Shown here: positions 9,390-18,782 of the stretch, in pieces
Numbering within the stretch: position 1 is the first letter of the stretch
Layout of the letters: every line of letters starts with the position of its first letter
Assembly: GCF_042932805.1 (NCBI RefSeq)
Contig: NZ_CP170633.1
Location: 2,976,001 to 3,040,000 of the forward strand
Direction of reading: 5' to 3'
Source of the DNA: Ascidiaceihabitans sp029251465
Lineage (GTDB): Bacteria; Pseudomonadota; Alphaproteobacteria; Rhodobacterales; Rhodobacteraceae
DNA: 64,000 nt
The notes under the pieces: generated by a model
The model's input: only the letters and a program-made list of their open reading frames with translations
What the model was told of the DNA's origin: nothing
Databases searched by the model: none
Program-made: the position numbers and the translations under genes

Positions 9390-10528
9390 ACAAGCATGTT
9401 GATGAACCCGTCCACTCTGCTTACGCCAACACCGCAGAAGAGGCGATTGCCGCGCAAGACGCCCTTGATGACGGCCCCGAAATGACGTCAGAAATGGCGA
9501 CCGAAGTTGCCATGCAAAACACGCTGCTGACGCCCCGGTTTTACACCACCGACTTTGACGAAATGGACGCGATTGACGTGACCCCTGTGCGCAAGGATTG
9601 GGACAAGTTGATCGCACGCATGAAGTCGGACCCCAACAAGGGCCACTTCAAGAAAAACGACGATTGGGACGCCAATTGGGAGGGGATGGAACCAAAGCTG
9701 AAGGCCGAGTTCATCGATTTCCTGATCTCGTCGTGTACCGCCGAATTTTCAGGCTGCGTGCTGTACAAAGAGATGAAGCGTCGCGGGTCAAACACCGACA
9801 TCACCACGTTGTTCCAGCTGATGGCACGCGACGAGGCGCGTCATGCGGGGTTCATCAACGACGCACTACGTGAGGCTGGTATTCGGGTGAACTTGGGCTT
9901 TTTGACCCAGCAGAAAAAATACACGTATTTCCGCCCGAAATTCATCTATTACGCGACCTACCTGTCCGAAAAGATCGGTTATGCACGCTACATCACGATC
10001 TTTCGCCACCTCGAGGAACACCCAGACAAACGGTTCCATCCGATTTTCAAATGGTTCCGCGAATGGTGCAATGACGAATTTTCACACGGCGAGGCCTTTG
10101 CCCTGCTGATGAAAACCGACCCAAAGCTGACGCAAACCCGCATGAACAAAATGTGGATCAAGTTTTTCCTGACGGCCGTCTATTCCACCATGTGGGTGCG
10201 CGACCATCAGCGTCCCTTGTTTCACGAAGCACTTGGCGTCGACGTCACGTGGTACGGCCACGAGGTGTTCCGCAAGACATCAGAGATCACCAAGCAAGTA
10301 TTCCCGTTCACGGTCGACATTGACCATCCGCGCTGGCGTCCAAATCTGGACCGGATGGAGCGTGCCTCGGTCAAGATCGCGCAAGCCAAACAACGCGGCG
10401 GCCTGTTCGGAATGGTGTCGCGTCTTGCCGGTATGGCCACGGCGGGTCTGTCGTTTGTGTCGGTCCTGACGATCCCCGCGATCCCAAATGAGGTCCCCGA
10501 CAGCCCGGTGATGGAGCCTGCGTACTGA
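9386..10528 (+). CDS. acsF: Mg-protoporphyrin IX monomethyl ester oxidative cyclase (AcsF)
   Basis: AcsF is the aerobic, di-iron cyclase that forms the fifth (E) ring to give protochlorophyllide. The 380-aa protein has the ferritin-like di-iron motif: E120 followed after 28 residues by D149-E-A-R-H153 (EX28DExRH). A second helix pair includes WCNDEFSHGEAFALL around residue 230. The first ~60 residues are acidic and variable. The oxygen-dependent enzyme, rather than radical-SAM BchE, fits an aerobic phototroph. The start overlaps the previous gene and the stop overlaps puhE (TGATG). Confidence 0.96.
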   Translation: MNKHVDEPVHSAYANTAEEAIAAQDALDDGPEMTSEMATEVAMQNTLLTPRFYTTDFDEMDAIDVTPVRKDWDKLIARMKSDPNKGHFKKNDDWDANWEGMEPKLKAEFIDFLISSCTAEFSGCVLYKEMKRRGSNTDITTLFQLMARDEARHAGFINDALREAGIRVNLGFLTQQKKYTYFRPKFIYYATYLSEKIGYARYITIFRHLEEHPDKRFHPIFKWFREWCNDEFSHGEAFALLMKTDPKLTQTRMNKMWIKFFLTAVYSTMWVRDHQRPLFHEALGVDVTWYGHEVFRKTSEITKQVFPFTVDIDHPRWRPNLDRMERASVKIAQAKQRGGLFGMVSRLAGMATAGLSFVSVLTIPAIPNEVPDSPVMEPAY

Positions 10529-11334
10529 TGCCAACCTCACCTTGGATAGCCGCGATTATCGCAGTGTTTGCCTGGTGGTTTTTCACCGGGCTGATCCTGC
10601 TGGTCGTGCGCAAATCTGATGCGGGTGACAGCGTTGCCCATGCGCGTTCAGTTTTGCTGGGCGTGCCGGTTTTAGCCTTGGGATTTGCTGGTTTGGTCGT
10701 GTCTTCGGCCACACTGAGCGTGATGAACGTCTACGTGGCATTCCTGTCGGTTTTGATGATTTGGGGCTGGATCGAACTGGCGTTTTTGGCCGGCATTATC
10801 ACCGGTCCCGAAACGCGCCCCTGCCCGACAGGTTTATCGGGCTGGGCCCGTTTCAAGCGCGCGTTCAACACGCTGGCCTATCACGAGTTGCTCTTGCTGG
10901 CCGTATTGCTGATCGTTTTGGTGATCAGTGCCGGGGCGGAAAACGCCTTTGGGTTTTGGGTCTATCTGGTGCTGTTCAGTGCCCGTATTTCGGCCAAGCT
11001 AAACCTGTTTTTCGGCGTCCCGCGCATCAACTCCGAATTCGTTCCAGTGCCGCTTAAGCATTTGAAATCATACTTTCGCCAAGCGGGCGTGACGGTCGTA
11101 TTTCCGATCGGCGTGACCTTTCTAAGCCTCACGACCGCCTGCTTTGCTGATCGCTTGTTCGCGTCAGACGCACCCGCAACAACGGTGGGGTTCGCCCTGC
11201 TCACTGCCCTTGCCGCCTTGGCCGCGCTCGAACACTGGCTGATGGTTATCCCACTGCCAGATGCAAAATTATGGCGCTGGATGCTACCGGTCGCCGCGAC
11301 ACCTAGCCACCACGACCAAAGGAAAATCCCATGA
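10528..11334 (+). CDS. puhE: Photosynthetic complex assembly protein PuhE (DUF3623)
   Basis: A 268-aa polytopic membrane protein with about seven hydrophobic segments, of the PuhE (orf274) family. It affects reaction-centre/bacteriochlorophyll levels in Rhodobacter. Family-typical stretches include WGWIELAFLAGIITGP, LAYHELLLLA and RISAKLNLFFGVPRINSEF. It overlaps both neighbours (TGATG with acsF, ATGA with hemA), indicating one translationally coupled unit. Confidence 0.9.
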   Translation: MPTSPWIAAIIAVFAWWFFTGLILLVVRKSDAGDSVAHARSVLLGVPVLALGFAGLVVSSATLSVMNVYVAFLSVLMIWGWIELAFLAGIITGPETRPCPTGLSGWARFKRAFNTLAYHELLLLAVLLIVLVISAGAENAFGFWVYLVLFSARISAKLNLFFGVPRINSEFVPVPLKHLKSYFRQAGVTVVFPIGVTFLSLTTACFADRLFASDAPATTVGFALLTALAALAALEHWLMVIPLPDAKLWRWMLPVAATPSHHDQRKIP

Positions 11335-12545
11335 ACTTTGACACGCTTTTCAACGAACAGCTCGACGCACTAAAGGCCGAAGGCAACTATCGCTATTTCG
11401 CCGAACTGGAACGCACATGCGGCAAATTTCCACGCGCGGCCAACCATGTCGACGGCGAAGTGCGCGATGTGACGGTTTGGTGTTCAAACGACTACCTTGG
11501 GATGGGGCAAAACCCGTTGGTGATCGACGCGATGTGCGAGGCAGTGCAGCGCACCGGCACGGGCGCTGGCGGCACGCGTAACATTTCCGGTACCAACCAC
11601 GATCACCTGCTGCTCGAGGCTGAGCTCGCGGATCTGCACCACAAGGAAGCCGCGCTGCTGTTCACCTCCGGGTACGTGTCGAATTGGGCGGCGCTGTCGA
11701 CGTTGGGATCACGGATCAAGGACTGCATCATTCTGTCGGATTCCGGCAACCACGCCTCGATGATCGAAGGCATCCGCCATTCGCGGGCGCAAAAGGTGAT
11801 CTGGAACCACAACGACGTGGCCGACCTTGAGGCGAAATTGCGCGCCCTGCCTGCCAACGCCCCGAAAATCGTAGCGTTTGAATCGGTCTATTCCATGGAC
11901 GGCGACATCGCCCCGATCCGCGAAATCGTTGAGGTCTGCGAAAAATACGGCGCGATGACCTATCTGGACGAGGTTCACGCGGTTGGCCTGTACGGCCCGC
12001 GCGGCGGCGGCGTTGCTGAACAAGAAGGATTGATGGATCGCATCACTCTGATCGAAGGCACACTTGGCAAGGCCTACGGCGTCGTTGGCGGCTACATCAC
12101 AGGCTCCGCCGCCCTGTGCGATTTCATCCGCAGTTTTGCGTCCGGTTTCATTTTCACCACCGCGTTGCCCCCAGCCGTTGCCGCCGCGGCCCGCACATCC
12201 ATCGCGCACCTCAAACAGTCCGACACCGAACGCCTAAAGCAGCGCGAACAAGTCGCCAAACTGCGCGCTGGTTTGGATCGCGCCGGCATCCCGCACCTGT
12301 ACAACGAAAGCCACATCGTGCCGGTCATGATCAAAGATCCGGTCAAAACCAAAATGCTGGCGGACTACCTGATGGACGAGTGGGGCATCTACGTGCAGCC
12401 GATCAACTATCCGACTGTACCCAAAGGAACCGAGCGTTTGCGCTTTACCCCGTCGCCGCTGCACAGCGATGCGGACGTTGCCCATCTGGTGGCCGCCCTG
12501 GCGTCGCTTTGGAAACAATGCGCGATTGCCCACGCTGTTGCCTAA
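11331..12545 (+). CDS. hemA: 5-aminolevulinate synthase (HemA)
   Basis: This PLP enzyme condenses glycine with succinyl-CoA to 5-aminolevulinate, the entry point of haem and bacteriochlorophyll synthesis in alphaproteobacteria. The 404-aa protein carries the alpha-oxoamine synthase fold. Visible are GGTRNISGT, the DEVHAVGLYG aspartate/histidine segment and the Schiff-base lysine K247 in GTLGKAYG. Being the last gene of the photosynthesis operon, it links precursor supply to photosystem synthesis. A hairpin terminator follows 28 nt after the stop. Confidence 0.97.
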   Translation: MNFDTLFNEQLDALKAEGNYRYFAELERTCGKFPRAANHVDGEVRDVTVWCSNDYLGMGQNPLVIDAMCEAVQRTGTGAGGTRNISGTNHDHLLLEAELADLHHKEAALLFTSGYVSNWAALSTLGSRIKDCIILSDSGNHASMIEGIRHSRAQKVIWNHNDVADLEAKLRALPANAPKIVAFESVYSMDGDIAPIREIVEVCEKYGAMTYLDEVHAVGLYGPRGGGVAEQEGLMDRITLIEGTLGKAYGVVGGYITGSAALCDFIRSFASGFIFTTALPPAVAAAARTSIAHLKQSDTERLKQREQVAKLRAGLDRAGIPHLYNESHIVPVMIKDPVKTKMLADYLMDEWGIYVQPINYPTVPKGTERLRFTPSPLHSDADVAHLVAALASLWKQCAIAHAVA

Positions 12546-12572
12546 GCAACGACTAGATATGACCAGGAACGA

Positions 12573-12597
12573 GGGCACCTTTGTGGTGGCCCCTTTT
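12573..12597 (+). terminator. Rho-independent terminator after hemA
   Basis: GGGCACC (12573-12579) pairs with GGTGGCCC (12585-12592) with one bulged base and a 5-nt loop, followed by CTTTTC. It lies 28 nt after the hemA stop and is a plausible end of the photosynthesis transcript. The remaining spacer to 12764 is AT-rich and holds a GGAGG ribosome-binding site at 12754 for the next gene. Confidence 0.65.
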
Positions 12598-12764
12598 CAA
12601 TTTGCAAAGCCCGCGTACAAAAATTCGTGCGAAAGTAATTCTACTTTACCTTGCTTTTTTAGAACATTTGTTCCCATCATAAAAATCAGAGCATCAATAA
12701 ATCTGGCCCCGCAGGCCCACAAATAAGACCCGCCAAAGCGGACATTTTAATTTGGAGGACCGTT

Positions 12765-14165
12765 ATGACGCTTAGACCTGACCCCACATTCCACGCATCA
12801 CCTAAACTGGCCATGCAAGCCCCCGCTGAAAACTATGCTTTCACCGTGATGCTGAGCCCGGATGGCTCGCAATCGGACGGTATTGCCGTGATCGATTTAA
12901 AGCCCGGTTCAGACACCTACGGCGAAATCGTGCATCAAGTGATTGTGCCCAACAAAGGCGACGAATTTCACCACTTTGGCTGGAACGCCTGCTCGTCGTC
13001 CTTGTCGCCTATGTCTGGCCATGCTTTCCTTGAGCGTCGTTATTTGATCGTGCCCGGAATCCGGTCGTCGCGCATCTATGTGATCGACGTCAAAGACCCG
13101 CTAAAGGCCCATATCCACAAGACAATCGAGCCAGAAGAGCTGTTTGCGAAAACCGGTTATTCCCGCCCGCACACGATCCATTGTGGGCCCGAAGGCATCT
13201 ATGTGTCCTGTCTTGGTGGTGGCGGTGTCGATGGCACAGATGGCCCGCCCGGCATCTTTATTATGGACTGCGAAACCTTTGAAATCATCGGCCGATACGA
13301 GATGGATCGCGGCAAACAAGACAAGCATTATGATTTCTGGTGGAACCTGCCACAGGATTACATGGTCAGTTCCGAATGGGGTCTGCCGCCACAGTTCGAA
13401 AACGGCATCGTGCCCGAGGATTTACTGTCGAACAAATACGGCCATTCGATCCATTTCTGGGATCTGCGCGCGCGCAAAAACATCCAGACGATGGACTTTG
13501 GTGAACAGTACCAGATGGCACTAGAGATTCGCCCGGCCCATGACCCAACCAAATCTTATGGCTTTTGTGGTGTCGTGGTTGATACGACCAACTTGCAAGG
13601 CGCGATTTTTACGTGGTGGCGCGATGATGACGGGGTTTGGCAAAGCAAAAAAACGATCACGATTGACCCTGTGCCGGCAGATGCAGATGACTTGCCTGAG
13701 CTGCTGAAAGGGTTCGGTGCGGTGCCGCCCTTGGTCACCGATATCGATCTAAGTTTGGACGATAAATACCTGTACGTCGCGTGCTGGGGTTTGGGTGAAA
13801 TGCACCAATACGATGTCACCGACCCGATGAACCCGGTACTGGCGGGCAAAGTCGAACTGGGCGGCATTGTCACCGATACCAAGCATCCAAACGGCAAGGA
13901 TTTTGCCTTTGGTCCGCAGATGGTCGAGATCAGTCGCGACGGCAAACGCGTCTACTGGACAAATTCGCTGTATTCCACGTGGGACGACCAGTTTTACCCC
14001 GATGACGAAGGTGGCCAAATGGTCATGGCCGACGTTGGCGAAAACGGTGGGCTGACCTTGAACAAGGATTTCTACATCGATTTCCCCAAAGGGCTGCGTT
14101 CGCACCAAATCCGGCTAGAAGGCGGGGACTGTTCGACCGATAGTTTCTGCTACCCGTCGGTCTAA
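12765..14165 (+). CDS. Methanethiol oxidase / selenium-binding protein (SBP56) family
   Basis: A 466-aa protein of the SELENBP1/SBP56 family, whose characterised bacterial members (MtoX) are copper-dependent methanethiol oxidases. They convert CH3SH to formaldehyde, H2S and H2O2. Family marks are HHFGWNACSSS, the RPHTIHCGPEGIYVS segment, repeated beta-propeller blades, and a C-terminal HQIRLEGGDCSTDSFCYP. No signal peptide is visible, whereas periplasmic MtoX proteins have one, so the location is unclear. In roseobacters methanethiol would come from DMSP demethylation; this use is inferred. It has its own strong ribosome-binding site and only 3 nt to the next gene. Confidence 0.8.
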   Translation: MTLRPDPTFHASPKLAMQAPAENYAFTVMLSPDGSQSDGIAVIDLKPGSDTYGEIVHQVIVPNKGDEFHHFGWNACSSSLSPMSGHAFLERRYLIVPGIRSSRIYVIDVKDPLKAHIHKTIEPEELFAKTGYSRPHTIHCGPEGIYVSCLGGGGVDGTDGPPGIFIMDCETFEIIGRYEMDRGKQDKHYDFWWNLPQDYMVSSEWGLPPQFENGIVPEDLLSNKYGHSIHFWDLRARKNIQTMDFGEQYQMALEIRPAHDPTKSYGFCGVVVDTTNLQGAIFTWWRDDDGVWQSKKTITIDPVPADADDLPELLKGFGAVPPLVTDIDLSLDDKYLYVACWGLGEMHQYDVTDPMNPVLAGKVELGGIVTDTKHPNGKDFAFGPQMVEISRDGKRVYWTNSLYSTWDDQFYPDDEGGQMVMADVGENGGLTLNKDFYIDFPKGLRSHQIRLEGGDCSTDSFCYPSV

Positions 14166-14168
14166 TTC

Positions 14169-14837
14169 ATGTCTGAAATGGCATCCGTGACGGCCCTGTG
14201 GTGGGCCGTCATTTTTTCTGGGTTCTACCACGGGATCAACCCCGGCATGGGCTGGCCTTTGGCCGTGTCCGCCGCCTTGATGGAGCGCAAACACGCCGCC
14301 CTGCCCCGTGCGCTCGCGATGCTGGCCGCGGGTCATTTTCTGGCGATGATCGTCATTCTGCTGCCGTTTTCGCTGATGATCTTTTTGGTGCAATGGAGCG
14401 TCGAAATCCGTGTCGCCGCTGGCATCCTCGTGATCGGCATGGGCATCTACCTGCTGATCAATCGCAAACATCCAAAGTTTCTGGCGCGCGTGCATCCTGC
14501 CCGTTTGGCGCTTTGGTCATTTCTGGCCGCGATGGCCCATGGTGCTGGCCTGATGCTGGTCCCGATATTCCTTGGCATTTGCGGGATCGACGCGGATGAA
14601 ACCGGCCATTTGGCGGCGCGCGCGTTGATGGGCAACACCGTCATGACAGCCTTTGCCGTTGCCGCACTGCACACCCTGGCCATGACGTTTGCGGGTGCGG
14701 TTTTTGCGGTCGCAATCTACGTCTGGTTCGGCCTGAAATTTCTGTCACGCACGTGGTTCAACCTTGATCTGGTCTGGGCGCTAAGCTTGGTATTAGTCGG
14801 CGCGTTTGGAATTTATTCCGCGCTGTACGGCCATTGA
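14169..14837 (+). CDS. Polytopic membrane protein next to the methanethiol-oxidase gene
   Basis: A 222-aa membrane protein with about six hydrophobic helices. It has a conserved-looking N-terminal loop FYHGINPGMGWPLA inside the first membrane region, and a second loop with AMAHGAGLMLVP. The histidines within membrane helices resemble those of small metal-ion transporters of the NicO/UreH type, but I do not recognise a specific family. It starts 3 nt after the previous stop, so the two are probably one operon. A part in copper supply or product export for the oxidase is possible but unproven. Confidence 0.75.
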   Translation: MSEMASVTALWWAVIFSGFYHGINPGMGWPLAVSAALMERKHAALPRALAMLAAGHFLAMIVILLPFSLMIFLVQWSVEIRVAAGILVIGMGIYLLINRKHPKFLARVHPARLALWSFLAAMAHGAGLMLVPIFLGICGIDADETGHLAARALMGNTVMTAFAVAALHTLAMTFAGAVFAVAIYVWFGLKFLSRTWFNLDLVWALSLVLVGAFGIYSALYGH

Positions 14838-14853
14838 TCTAAGCGAATTGCCC

Positions 14854-15684
14854 CTAAAGCAGCCCCAAAATACCATCCAACCAAGCCCACGCAGCACGGG
14901 CATCTTTGTTGAACGTCAAGAACACTGACCGCTTGAATTCCGGCGCATTTGGCAGCTTGTGCAAACGCGTGTCAGCCAACGCATTTTGAACCAAACGTGA
15001 CGGCAGATATGCGCTGCCGCCAGAGTTCAGAATGTACTCCATCCCGGTGGTCGCGTTGCCAAAACTGATCCGTGTCGCGTTGGTGTTGGCGTAAGCGATC
15101 GCATGATCACGGCCGAACGCTTCGCCAGCCTCAACGTAAACATAGGTCGGGTCAGATCGCAGCGGGCTGTTGGGATCGGTCGACACCAAAATCAAATTAT
15201 CAGGTTCCATTTCGACTTGGCCCTGACCCTGTCGCACGGCGGATCGATAGGTAAAGGCGATGTCGGATTTGCCGTCATTCAACCACGCTGACACGTCGGT
15301 CTGACTGCCCAGCCACACCGAAATCGCAATTTCAGGATGTTCACGTTTCAACTGGTGGAAAAACCGCTGTCCCAGATTGGGCCACAGATCGGATTCACAC
15401 GCCAGATTGCACACACCAGACATGCCATCCGGCAACGACGTTTCTTGGCGCGCTTGTCGCCACAAATCGGAAATCGTATCGGCGTACCGATGCAGCCTGA
15501 CACCGGCTGCCGTCAGCGTCGCGCCCGATTTGTTGCGGTTGATCAAGGTCTGCCCAACCTCGTCTTCTAGCGTTTTCAGGCGCGCAGTCACCGTCGATTG
15601 CGTGACGTTCAACACCTGAGACGCGCGCACAAGGCTGCCGGTTTCGACAATAGCGATGAGAGTTCTGAGTTCTTGCAAGTTCAT
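14854..15684 (-). CDS. LysR-family transcriptional regulator
   Basis: A 276-aa LysR-type regulator with an N-terminal winged helix (residues 1-60: LRTLIAIVETGSLVRASQVLN, then TQSTVTARLKTLEDEVG). The effector-binding domain shows the usual two-lobe pattern with LILVSTDPNSPL at the hinge. It is divergent from the flavin reductase operon across 103 nt, the classic arrangement for a LysR protein and its target. The effector is unknown; it may be a substrate of the neighbouring monooxygenase pathway. Confidence 0.85.
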   Translation of the reverse strand: MNLQELRTLIAIVETGSLVRASQVLNVTQSTVTARLKTLEDEVGQTLINRNKSGATLTAAGVRLHRYADTISDLWRQARQETSLPDGMSGVCNLACESDLWPNLGQRFFHQLKREHPEIAISVWLGSQTDVSAWLNDGKSDIAFTYRSAVRQGQGQVEMEPDNLILVSTDPNSPLRSDPTYVYVEAGEAFGRDHAIAYANTNATRISFGNATTGMEYILNSGGSAYLPSRLVQNALADTRLHKLPNAPEFKRSVFLTFNKDARAAWAWLDGILGLL

Positions 15685-15729
15685 ACAATTACACTTCGGC
15701 TTTTTCGAATTTAATGTCCAACAATATTC

Positions 15730-15747
15730 ATTTTCTTTAGTGAAAAT
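15730..15747. promoter_or_regulatory. Candidate LysR operator in the divergent promoter
   Basis: An inverted repeat, ATTTTC (15730-15735) and GAAAAT (15742-15747) with a 6-nt spacer, lies midway in the 103-nt region between the LysR gene and the flavin reductase gene. Size and place fit a LysR-type site, but only one copy is visible. Confidence 0.35.
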
Positions 15748-15787
15748 TCTCGTTTACGTTTGCCTCAAGTTACAAAGGGGCCGCCTC

Positions 15788-16279
15788 ATGATTTCTGTTG
15801 ACCGAGATGTTTTCATCGCTGCAATGCGCTGTGTCGCCAGCAGCGTTTGCGTCGTGACAACCGATGGTCCTGCCGGTCGACACGGCGCGACTGTGTCCGC
15901 TTTTTGTTCGGTGTCCGCTGATCCACCGACCGTTCTGGTCTGTTTGAACATGACCTCAAAGATCGCCCAGTTGGTGCGCGAAAATGGTGTCTTCAAGGTA
16001 TCGATCTTGCCCGACGGTGCCAAACACATCGCGGAACGGTTCGCAGGCATGCACGATTCCACAGTGGCGGACCGGTTTGAAGGCATCGAAACATCGGGCG
16101 CGCTGCACGGTATCACCGGGGCTACGATCTTGTCGTGCACGCTGTCCCAAGCCGTCGAAGAAGGGTCACATCTGGTCTGTATGGGCCGCGTTCAAGACGT
16201 GACTTTGGGGGCAAACTTGCCACTGACGTATCTGGCGGGGCGTTACCATCCGCTGTCACGCGAAGGAATAGCGCAATGA
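15788..16279 (+). CDS. Flavin reductase (HpaC-like) component of a two-component monooxygenase
   Basis: A 163-aa flavin reductase-like FMN-binding protein. It probably supplies reduced FMN/FAD from NAD(P)H to the luciferase-like monooxygenase two genes downstream. Typical features are the N-terminal helix ISVDRDVFIAAMRCVAS, the GRHGATVSAFCSVSADPPTVLVCLN core and the C-terminal YLAGRYHPL. The ATG at 15788 follows an AAAGGGG ribosome-binding site; longer in-frame forms would run into the LysR promoter region. The stop overlaps the aldehyde dehydrogenase start by ATGA. Confidence 0.85.
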   Translation: MISVDRDVFIAAMRCVASSVCVVTTDGPAGRHGATVSAFCSVSADPPTVLVCLNMTSKIAQLVRENGVFKVSILPDGAKHIAERFAGMHDSTVADRFEGIETSGALHGITGATILSCTLSQAVEEGSHLVCMGRVQDVTLGANLPLTYLAGRYHPLSREGIAQ

Positions 16280-17745
16280 CACTCCAAGCCTATCAAATGT
16301 TGATCGACGGCGCATGGGTCGACGCCGCAGACGGTGCACGTTTTGACAGCGTGAACCCTGCGACGGGCGATGTCTGGGCCACCATTCCAGAGGCCACAGC
16401 CGCAGACGTTAACCAAGCCGTGCGCGCAGCAGACGCAGCACTGAACGGCGCGTGGGGGCAGATGACGCCGACAGCACGGGGCAAGTGCATCGCACGTTTG
16501 GGCGACTTGCTGGCCGCCAATTCCGAAGCCATCGGGCGCATCGAAACCACCGACACTGGCAAGATGTTCAAGGAAACCGCATGGCAGGCGACGTACATCG
16601 CGGAATACCTGCATTTCTACGCAGGGGCTGCCGACAAAATCCAAGGCGACACGCTGCCCATCGACAAGCCCGACATGTTTGTCTTTACCAACCGTGAACC
16701 GATTGGCGTCGTTGCGGCCGTGATCCCGTGGAACAGCCAAATGTTCCTGAGCGCCGTCAAAATCGGCCCTGCCTTGGCCGCTGGCAACACCATCGTTCTC
16801 AAGGCGTCTGAACAGGCCTCGGCCCCGTTGTTGGAATTCGGCAAGCTGGTCGCGCAGGCCGGTATCCCTGACGGCGTCATCAACATTGTCACGGGTGGCG
16901 CTGAATGTGGCCGCGTGCTGACCTCGCATCATCTGGTCGCCAAAATTGCGTTTACGGGCGGGCCAAACGCTGCGCGCCACATCATCCGCAATTCAGCTGA
17001 AAACTTTGCCGAAGTGTCGCTGGAACTTGGTGGGAAATCTCCGTTCATCGTGTTTGACGACGCCGACATCGAAAGTGCAGTGAACGGGTCCGTCGCTGGT
17101 ATTTTCGGGGCCACCGGCCAAAGCTGTGTCGCCGGATCGCGCCTGTATCTGCACGAAGACATCGCAGACGAATTCCTAGCACGGATGATCAGCATTGCCG
17201 CCAACATTCGCATCGGCGATCCGCAAGCAGATGACACCGAAATGGGGCCACTGTGCACCCAAGCGCAGCTCGATCATATCGAGGCCCAAGTGGCTTTAGC
17301 GGTGACCGAAGGTGGCACAATTCTGCACGGCGGTAAGCGTGCGGCGCTGGACGGTTTGTACTATCAACCGACGATCATCGACTGCCCCCGTCAAGACATG
17401 AGCATCATCGACACCGAACTGTTCGGGCCGGTTTTGGCCGTCCAGCGCTTCAAGACCGAAGACGAGGCGCTGATACTTGCCAATGACACCACGCACGGGT
17501 TGGCAGCGGGTATTTTCACCAAGGACTCTGCGCGATCATTGCGCATGTCCAAACGGATCAAAGCAGGCATCGTGTGGGTCAACACCTACCGCGCCATCAG
17601 CCCGATCGCCGCATTCGGAGGCGTGAAATCCTCTGGCTACGGACGCGAGGCCGGCTTGCAAGCTGTCTACGCCTACACCCGCCCCAAAACCGTCTGGATG
17701 AACATGTCCGACGACCCAATCGCCAACCCCTTTAAGATGAGGTAG
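16276..17745 (+). CDS. Aldehyde dehydrogenase (NAD(P)+-dependent)
   Basis: A 489-aa aldehyde dehydrogenase, oxidising an aldehyde intermediate to an acid. The catalytic cysteine is C284 in GQSCVAGSR and the general-base glutamate is E250 in LELGGKSP. The N-terminal family signature FDSVNPATGDVWATIPEA and C-terminal AFGGVKSSGYGREAG are present. Start chosen as the ATG overlapping the upstream stop; a longer frame runs back inside the flavin reductase gene and is not conserved. The substrate is probably made by the neighbouring monooxygenase. Confidence 0.92.
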   Translation: MTLQAYQMLIDGAWVDAADGARFDSVNPATGDVWATIPEATAADVNQAVRAADAALNGAWGQMTPTARGKCIARLGDLLAANSEAIGRIETTDTGKMFKETAWQATYIAEYLHFYAGAADKIQGDTLPIDKPDMFVFTNREPIGVVAAVIPWNSQMFLSAVKIGPALAAGNTIVLKASEQASAPLLEFGKLVAQAGIPDGVINIVTGGAECGRVLTSHHLVAKIAFTGGPNAARHIIRNSAENFAEVSLELGGKSPFIVFDDADIESAVNGSVAGIFGATGQSCVAGSRLYLHEDIADEFLARMISIAANIRIGDPQADDTEMGPLCTQAQLDHIEAQVALAVTEGGTILHGGKRAALDGLYYQPTIIDCPRQDMSIIDTELFGPVLAVQRFKTEDEALILANDTTHGLAAGIFTKDSARSLRMSKRIKAGIVWVNTYRAISPIAAFGGVKSSGYGREAGLQAVYAYTRPKTVWMNMSDDPIANPFKMR

Positions 17746-17750
17746 CCCCC

Positions 17751-18782
17751 ATGAAATTCCATCTCGCAATCAATCTGGAACGCATGGACGATGCGACCTC
17801 GATCACGCAGGTGCGTGACCACACGCTGGACATGGTGAAAATGGCCGACAAGGCCGGTTTCGAAATCGCGTGGGCGGCCGAACACCACGGGCTGGAAATG
17901 ACCATCGCGCCGAACCCTTTCCAGCTGATGACGTGGTGGGCGGATCACACGGACAACATTCGTATGGGCTGCGGTGTCGCGAACGCCGCATACTGGCATC
18001 CGATCAATCTGGCAGGCGAGGCTGCGATGGTCGATGTGCTGTCTGGTGGGCGGTTGGAACTGGGCCTTGGGTCCGGTGCGTATCAACGTGAATTCGACCG
18101 GATGAAACCGGGTTTGGCCCAGCCGGACAGCTATAAATACCTGCAAGAGATGCTGCCTTTGGTGCAGGATCTGTGGAAAGGCGATGTGCAACACGACGGC
18201 GAATACTGGCAGTTTCCTGCCGCAACGTCCTGCCCGAAACCGTTGCAAGAAAAGGTGCCGGTGTGGGTTGCTGCCCGATCACCTATCACGTTCGACTATG
18301 CCGTCGAAAACGACTGCAACATCATGTGCTGGCCGCTGACCCTGCCGATGTCGGAGGCGGAAAAATACCGCGCGCAACTGGATGAAAGCATTGCCAAAGC
18401 TGGCGGCTGGAACGGTACCTTTGCACTGATGCGCCACACCGCCGTCTATGACAACGACGCTGACAGAACCACCAGCGTTGATGCCGTGCGAAACGTGCTT
18501 GGTAAATTCGGCAACGTTATGATGAAAAAGGGCGAGGTCGTGAATGGGTTCCCCGAAAACGTCCCGCTAGAGCAGCTTGATGGCAATGCCCGCGTTGACC
18601 CGGCCATGCTTGAGGAAAACCTGATGCTTGGCACGCCCGATCAAGTCATCGCCAAGCTGAAGCAATACGAAGCGCTCGGCGTTGATGCGTTCATCTATTA
18701 TGCTTCGATGGGGTTGGATATGGATGTGCAAAAACGATCAATGAACCTGTTTATCAACGAAGTCATGCCGGAGTTTGCCTGA
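17751..18782 (+). CDS. Luciferase-like flavin-dependent monooxygenase (LLM class)
   Basis: A 343-aa bacterial-luciferase-fold (TIM barrel) oxygenase that uses reduced flavin from a separate reductase. Family segments seen are FEIAWAAEHHG near residue 40, IRMGCGVANAAYWHPINLAGEAAM, and GGRLELGLGSGAYQREFDR near residue 100. It is 5 nt downstream of the aldehyde dehydrogenase, and its stop overlaps the next start (TGATG). Together with the flavin reductase it forms a complete two-component system. The substrate is not evident from sequence. Confidence 0.88.
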   Translation: MKFHLAINLERMDDATSITQVRDHTLDMVKMADKAGFEIAWAAEHHGLEMTIAPNPFQLMTWWADHTDNIRMGCGVANAAYWHPINLAGEAAMVDVLSGGRLELGLGSGAYQREFDRMKPGLAQPDSYKYLQEMLPLVQDLWKGDVQHDGEYWQFPAATSCPKPLQEKVPVWVAARSPITFDYAVENDCNIMCWPLTLPMSEAEKYRAQLDESIAKAGGWNGTFALMRHTAVYDNDADRTTSVDAVRNVLGKFGNVMMKKGEVVNGFPENVPLEQLDGNARVDPAMLEENLMLGTPDQVIAKLKQYEALGVDAFIYYASMGLDMDVQKRSMNLFINEVMPEFA

